This document shows, one piece after another, positions 15,166 to 18,120 of a DNA stretch of 18,120 bases; position 1 is the stretch's first letter, and each line of letters opens with the position of its first letter. This DNA comes from an uncultured Taibaiella sp. (GTDB lineage Bacteria; Bacteroidota; Bacteroidia; Chitinophagales; Chitinophagaceae). The position numbers were made by a program, and so were the translations under genes. Under the pieces are notes generated by a model. That model saw only the letters and a list, made by a program, of their open reading frames with translations, was not told where the DNA came from and did no database searches. The stretch lies in NCBI GenBank assembly GCA_937871155.1, contig CALMXV010000070.1, forward strand, positions 1 to 18,120, in the 5' to 3' direction.

Positions 15166-16101
15166 TTATGATGGGTTTAAGCCTTTACTATCTTTTGGGT
15201 TGTTGATTAAAGCCATCATTTGTTGCATTGTGCGTTGCAAAGAATCATTAGAGCCATCTAAGAATATGGTATTGCCCTGTCCATTTTCTGCAAAATGCTT
15301 TATCGCATCTGTCCACATAGAGAATAGAATAAAGGAAGCATCTAAGTTGGCACTTTCCATTTCTTTAGCTGCCATAGCCATACCTTTTGCTACTTCTTCT
15401 CTAAATAACGCAACCCCTTGTCCTCTAAGCTGTGCCGCTTGACGTTCGGCTTCAGCAGATATTTTAATAGCATTTCCATCGGCTTCAGCAGCTTTAGTTT
15501 TAGTTATCAACAAGGCTTGTCCTTCGTTTTCAGCAGCAGCTTTTAGATTGTTGGAGGCAACTACCTGAGCCATGGAGCGCATAATGGTTTCGTCAAAAGC
15601 GATATCGTTTAGTTGTAGATCGAGTAAATGATACCCCCAATCTTCTAATTGTTTATCGAGTTGTTCTTTTACATGAAAGATGATTTCACTTCTTAATTGT
15701 AATATCTCAGATTGTTTTTTAGTGGCTACAAAAGCTCTTACAGAACCTTCTACACTTCTGATTAATGCTTGCATAAAATTGCGTTCATCCATAAACTTAA
15801 AGGCAACATTTTGAATGGTGATGCTTTCGCTGTTCAATACGGAATATAACAGCATGGCTGCAAAGTTTACATTTGCTTGGTCTTGTGTGATAGCTTGAAA
15901 TTTTAATTCTATGGAACGATTTTGAATAGAAATTCTACTAAAAATGACTTCTATAAATGGAATCCTGAAATTTAAACCGGGTCTTAATATCCTTCTAAAT
16001 TTCCCAAAAATGGTGACTACAGCTACTGTGCCTTGCTTGACCGTAACAATACTAAATACTAAAAATAAGACAAGGACGAAAAGGAAAATTGAAAATGCCA
16101 T
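15166..16101 (-). CDS. SPFH/Band 7 domain membrane protein
   Basis: A 311-residue stomatin/prohibitin-type protein. It has a single N-terminal membrane helix (residues 2-20), then the Band 7 domain: VKQGTVAVVTIFGKFRRILRPGLNFRIPF, SIELKFQAITQDQANV, and the region to about residue 190. An Ala/Glu/Lys-rich coiled coil follows (about 180-240: AAAENEGQALLITKTKAAEADG, then AEAERQAAQLRGQG). SPFH proteins oligomerise into membrane rings and organise membrane microdomains or control FtsH-like proteases. No NfeD-type partner is adjacent, so it is more QmcA-like, but this is not firm. It is first in the minus-strand group with the MFS and MBL genes and divergent from the IPExxxVDY gene, 69 bases apart. 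Confidence 0.88.
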   Translation of the reverse strand: MAFSIFLFVLVLFLVFSIVTVKQGTVAVVTIFGKFRRILRPGLNFRIPFIEVIFSRISIQNRSIELKFQAITQDQANVNFAAMLLYSVLNSESITIQNVAFKFMDERNFMQALIRSVEGSVRAFVATKKQSEILQLRSEIIFHVKEQLDKQLEDWGYHLLDLQLNDIAFDETIMRSMAQVVASNNLKAAAENEGQALLITKTKAAEADGNAIKISAEAERQAAQLRGQGVALFREEVAKGMAMAAKEMESANLDASFILFSMWTDAIKHFAENGQGNTIFLDGSNDSLQRTMQQMMALINNPKDSKGLNPS

Positions 16102-16170
16102 AAGAAAGGTTTTGTTGCAATTTAGTAAAAGATGTAAGATTTTTGTTTGACAAACTATTCTTACCGACCG

Positions 16171-16611
16171 ATGTCCTCAAAATTTATTTTAGATACGGAT
16201 AAAATGCATGAAGACTTCTTTAGTGATTCTAGATTGATAACAATAAGTAGTTCTTTGCCATGTTATCGTTTTTGTTGGATGCTGAATACTTTGCTAAACT
16301 TTGATTTAAAAAGAATGCCAGAACAAGACATCTTCATTAAAGTCAACGCAGAGGAAATGTATTTCTATTCGATCTATAAATACGAAGTACCTAATAGTAG
16401 CGACTGCTATTCTGTATATCAATTGAAAAATAATAAGAGACCGTTACTTGCGGATCTTAAAAATCTAGATTATCTGATAATGCTGAAAGGTCCGGCTGCT
16501 GTTGAAAAGACTAATGAATATTTAACCCTGCTTCGTACTATTAAAGAGATTCAATTGGCGCAAGTAGTGCTTCCTCATCAAGTAAAAAATATAGATTACC
16601 TGCTACTTTAG
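16171..16611 (+). CDS. IPExxxVDY family protein
   Basis: A 146-residue member of a small, uncharacterised Bacteroidota family named after its C-terminal motif, here in the variant form LPHQVKNIDYLL. The middle has YRFCWMLNTLLNFDLKR and LLADLKNLDYLIMLKG, also family-like. No signal peptide or membrane helix, so probably cytosolic. The frame is open to a TTG at 16147, but the ATG at 16171 gives the usual start length. In other genomes such genes often lie near pyruvate kinase; I see none here. It is divergent from the SPFH gene and followed 65 bases later by the RidA gene. Function unknown. Confidence 0.75.
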   Translation: MSSKFILDTDKMHEDFFSDSRLITISSSLPCYRFCWMLNTLLNFDLKRMPEQDIFIKVNAEEMYFYSIYKYEVPNSSDCYSVYQLKNNKRPLLADLKNLDYLIMLKGPAAVEKTNEYLTLLRTIKEIQLAQVVLPHQVKNIDYLLL

Positions 16612-16676
16612 TTTTAGACCTTTTGTTTATAAAACTACCAAGATATATTCTTTAATTTGCCGGATAAATAATAGTC

Positions 16677-17093
16677 ATGTCTCAAAAAATTGCAACCGAT
16701 AAAGCTCCAAAACCAATGGGTCTTTACCCCCATGCTCGAAAAGTAGGCAACTTACTGTTCCTTTCAGGAATAGGTCCTCGCAACCCAGAAACTGATGAAA
16801 TTCCCGGTTTGAAATTGGATAAACATGGTCAGTTCTTAAGTTTCGACTTTGAAGCTCAATGTCATAGTGTGTTTAAAAATGTGAAAACAGTTCTTGAAGA
16901 AAGCGGAAGTTCTTGGGACAAGCTTGTAGATGTCACCGTATTCCTCGTAGATATGAAACGCGATTTCCATTGCTATAATAAAATATATGCCGAATATTTT
17001 AAGGACAATCAACCTTGCCGTACAACAGTTAGTGTCCATTCACTACCTTCTGCCATAGCCATAGAACTGAAGTGCATTGCAGAGATTGATTAA
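16677..17093 (+). CDS. RidA family protein, 2-aminomuconate deaminase-like
   Basis: A 138-residue protein of the RidA/YER057c/UK114 superfamily, trimeric cytosolic enzymes that deaminate reactive enamines and imines. Within it, the segments TDKAPKPMGLYPHARKVGNLLFLSGIGPR, IPGLKL, FDFEAQCHSVFKNVKTVLEESG, VDVTVFLVDMKRDF and CRTTVSVHSLP, with IAIELKCIA, match the subgroup that includes 2-aminomuconate deaminase of tryptophan/nitrobenzoate degradation better than canonical RidA. The RidA arginine (in CRTT) and glutamate (in IELKC) are present. No kynurenine pathway genes are in the window, so substrate assignment is tentative. Probably in one direction with the IPExxxVDY gene, with no strong promoter seen between them. 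Confidence 0.82.
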   Translation: MSQKIATDKAPKPMGLYPHARKVGNLLFLSGIGPRNPETDEIPGLKLDKHGQFLSFDFEAQCHSVFKNVKTVLEESGSSWDKLVDVTVFLVDMKRDFHCYNKIYAEYFKDNQPCRTTVSVHSLPSAIAIELKCIAEID

Positions 17094-17117
17094 ATTTTGT
17101 TAAATGAACTATTCGCC

Positions 17118-17147
17118 TTTGTGCATTAACCTATTTTTCTATTTTTG
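17118..17147 (+). promoter_or_regulatory. Bacteroidota-type promoter of the DUF2723 transcript
   Basis: TTTG at 17118-17121, an 18-base spacer, then TATTTTTG at 17140-17147, a perfect TAnnTTTG. The predicted transcript start is about 17151-17155, right at the base of the leader hairpin. Confidence 0.75.
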
Positions 17148-17158
17148 TTGCCGTCTTA

Positions 17159-17172
17159 AAAGGGGGTGATTT
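17159..17172 (+). promoter_or_regulatory. Near full-length Shine-Dalgarno in the DUF2723 leader
   Basis: AAAGGGGGTGATTT aligns with the perfect complement of the 16S 3' tail, AAAGGAGGTGATCC. Eleven positions are identical and the three others allow G-U pairs, so 14 contiguous pairs are possible. The G-run ends 7 bases before the ATG at 17174, an ideal distance. Confidence 0.7.
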
Positions 17173-17173
17173 G

Positions 17174-17197
17174 ATGACAAGAAATTCAGCTTTTTAA
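17174..17197 (+). CDS. Candidate 7-residue leader peptide (MTRNSAF)
   Basis: ATG at 17174, seven sense codons (Met-Thr-Arg-Asn-Ser-Ala-Phe) and a TAA at 17195-17197. It is 25 bases ahead of the DUF2723 ATG and in a different frame. Support comes from the exceptional SD 7 bases upstream and its position inside the leader hairpin. The peptide has no run of identical codons as in amino-acid attenuators, so if real, its translation, rather than its product, is likely what matters: ribosomes on it would open the 3' arm of the hairpin. An ORF this short arises easily by chance, so the call rests on the SD. Confidence 0.45.
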   Translation: MTRNSAF

Positions 17198-17222
17198 GAC
17201 AATATACCAAACATCATTTCGA

Positions 17223-18120
17223 ATGAATTATCGTAAAATTAACAACATTGTTGGATGGGCAGTATTTGCTATTGCCACTACAGTTTACCTAATGACCATG
17301 GAGCCTACTGTAAGCTTCTGGGACTGTGGAGAGTTTATTTCTTGTGGCTATAAGCTAGAAGTGGGGCACTCGCCAGGGGCGCCATTTTTTATGTTGATAC
17401 AACGTATTTTTGGTATTCTTGCCGGTGGTAATTTAACCAAAGTAGCCATGATGATTAATGCATGGTCGGCTATTGCTAGTGGTCTTACTATCTTATTCTT
17501 ATTCTGGACGATCACCCATTTTGCTAAGCGGATACTTGCACCTGATGAAAGTCAAGAGCCTTTGGGCAACCAACTACTTTTGATTATGGGCGCGGGAGTT
17601 ATTGGCGCACTAGCTTATACTTTTTCAGATACCTTTTGGTTTTCGGCAGTTGAGGCGGAAGTATATGCTACCTCTTCCTTGTTTATGGCTATCGTTTTTT
17701 GGGCGATGCTTAAATGGGAGCATATTGCAGATAAACCACATGCAGACCGTTGGCTCATCTTCATCTTCTTTATGATGGGGCTTACCATTGCTACCCACTT
17801 ACTCAGCTTATTGGCGATTCCAACAATTGCGTTGATTTATTATTTCAAGAGATATGAAGTAACTAAGATGGGTACTTTAATTGCATTTATCATTGGTTGT
17901 GTGATTTTAGGAATTATACAAATCGGTGTGGTGCAAGGGCTGCCTTATTTAGCCTTTAAGTTTGATTACTTCTTTGTAAACAATCTTAGAATGCCTTTTG
18001 ATATTGGAGCAATCGTATTCTTAATACTTTTTATCGCCTTATTAGTAGCCTTGTTGTTCTATGCTAAAAAGAAAGAAAACTACTTATTACATACAGCTAC
18101 TTTAGGAATGATATTCGTAT
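17223..18120 (+). CDS. DUF2723 family membrane protein, 3'-truncated by window edge
   Basis: The first 299 residues of a DUF2723 protein, a large polytopic family common in Bacteroidota and related to GT-C glycosyltransferases of the protein O-mannosyltransferase kind. Visible are an N-terminal membrane helix (about 8-25), the family motif EPTVSFWDCGEFISCGYKL with acidic residues Asp34 and Glu37 in the likely catalytic first periplasmic loop, VGHSPGAPFFMLIQRIF, FSDTFWFSAVEAEVYATSS, and several further membrane helices. Members are commonly around 1000 residues, so most of the protein lies beyond the window. Glycan transfer to exported proteins or lipids is inferred from family relations. The ATG at 17223 gives a natural MNYRKINN start; it has no SD, unlike the mini-ORF before it. 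The frame is still open at the right edge. Confidence 0.88.
   Translation, partial: MNYRKINNIVGWAVFAIATTVYLMTMEPTVSFWDCGEFISCGYKLEVGHSPGAPFFMLIQRIFGILAGGNLTKVAMMINAWSAIASGLTILFLFWTITHFAKRILAPDESQEPLGNQLLLIMGAGVIGALAYTFSDTFWFSAVEAEVYATSSLFMAIVFWAMLKWEHIADKPHADRWLIFIFFMMGLTIATHLLSLLAIPTIALIYYFKRYEVTKMGTLIAFIIGCVILGIIQIGVVQGLPYLAFKFDYFFVNNLRMPFDIGAIVFLILFIALLVALLFYAKKKENYLLHTATLGMIFV

Larger units (their letters stand above)
17153..17200 (+). promoter_or_regulatory. 5' leader hairpin of the DUF2723 mRNA
   Basis: GTCTTAAAA at 17153-17161 pairs perfectly with TTTTAAGAC at 17192-17200, leaving a 30-base loop. The loop carries the G-rich part of a strong SD, a start codon and most of a seven-codon ORF, whose stop codon lies in the 3' arm. 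It sits at or next to the predicted mRNA 5' end. No U-tract follows, so it is not a terminator. Confidence 0.6.

Overview
The window is AT-rich and looks like a piece of a Bacteroidota chromosome, most likely from the Chitinophagaceae or a neighbouring lineage. The evidence is a GldA-type ABC ATPase, DUF2723, DUF983, DUF1684 and IPExxxVDY family proteins, the gene order rpsU-xer-hpf, promoters of the -33 TTTG / -7 TAnnTTTG type, and almost no Shine-Dalgarno (SD) sequences. I see no mobile genes, CRISPR array, rRNA or tRNA. Genes are densely packed and no gene-free stretch exceeds 300 bases; the longest gaps (2240-2459, 6062-6282, 9254-9468) mostly hold terminators.

Layout: 1-2350 (+) carries the 3' part of pfkA, a YggS-type PLP protein and dps with a strong terminator. 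2460-3371 (+) is gldA, probably on a leaderless mRNA. It converges on a minus-strand group of an RmlD-like reductase, a PhoB-type response regulator and its histidine kinase (6061-3392). htpG (8175-6283, -) ends in its own terminator. Divergent from it are a DUF1684 secreted protein and a small thiamine-binding-type protein (+). 9469-10596 (-) is an orphan eight-repeat beta-propeller lipoprotein. 12247-10724 (-) is the ribosome-linked set rpsU, xer recombinase and hpf. DUF983 (+) diverges from rpsU. 16101-12900 (-) reads SPFH protein, UMF1-type MFS transporter and MBL-fold hydrolase. 16171 to the right edge (+) has an IPExxxVDY protein, a RidA-family protein and the 5' part of a DUF2723 membrane protein.

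Most of the window is housekeeping: glycolysis, PLP homeostasis, iron and DNA protection, protein folding, ribosome hibernation, signalling. The most unusual structure is the leader of the DUF2723 gene. A good -33/-7 promoter puts the transcript start at the edge of a 9-bp hairpin. Its loop presents an almost full-length SD (about 14 contiguous pairs to the 16S tail, allowing G-U) set 7 nt ahead of a seven-codon ORF (MTRNSAF). The same AAAAGGGGGT core is the SD of rpsU, the gene for bS21, which in this phylum is thought to hide the anti-SD. No other gene start I examined here has an SD. I infer that the DUF2723 leader may be a second translation switch sensing free anti-SD or bS21 status; this is a hypothesis from sequence only.
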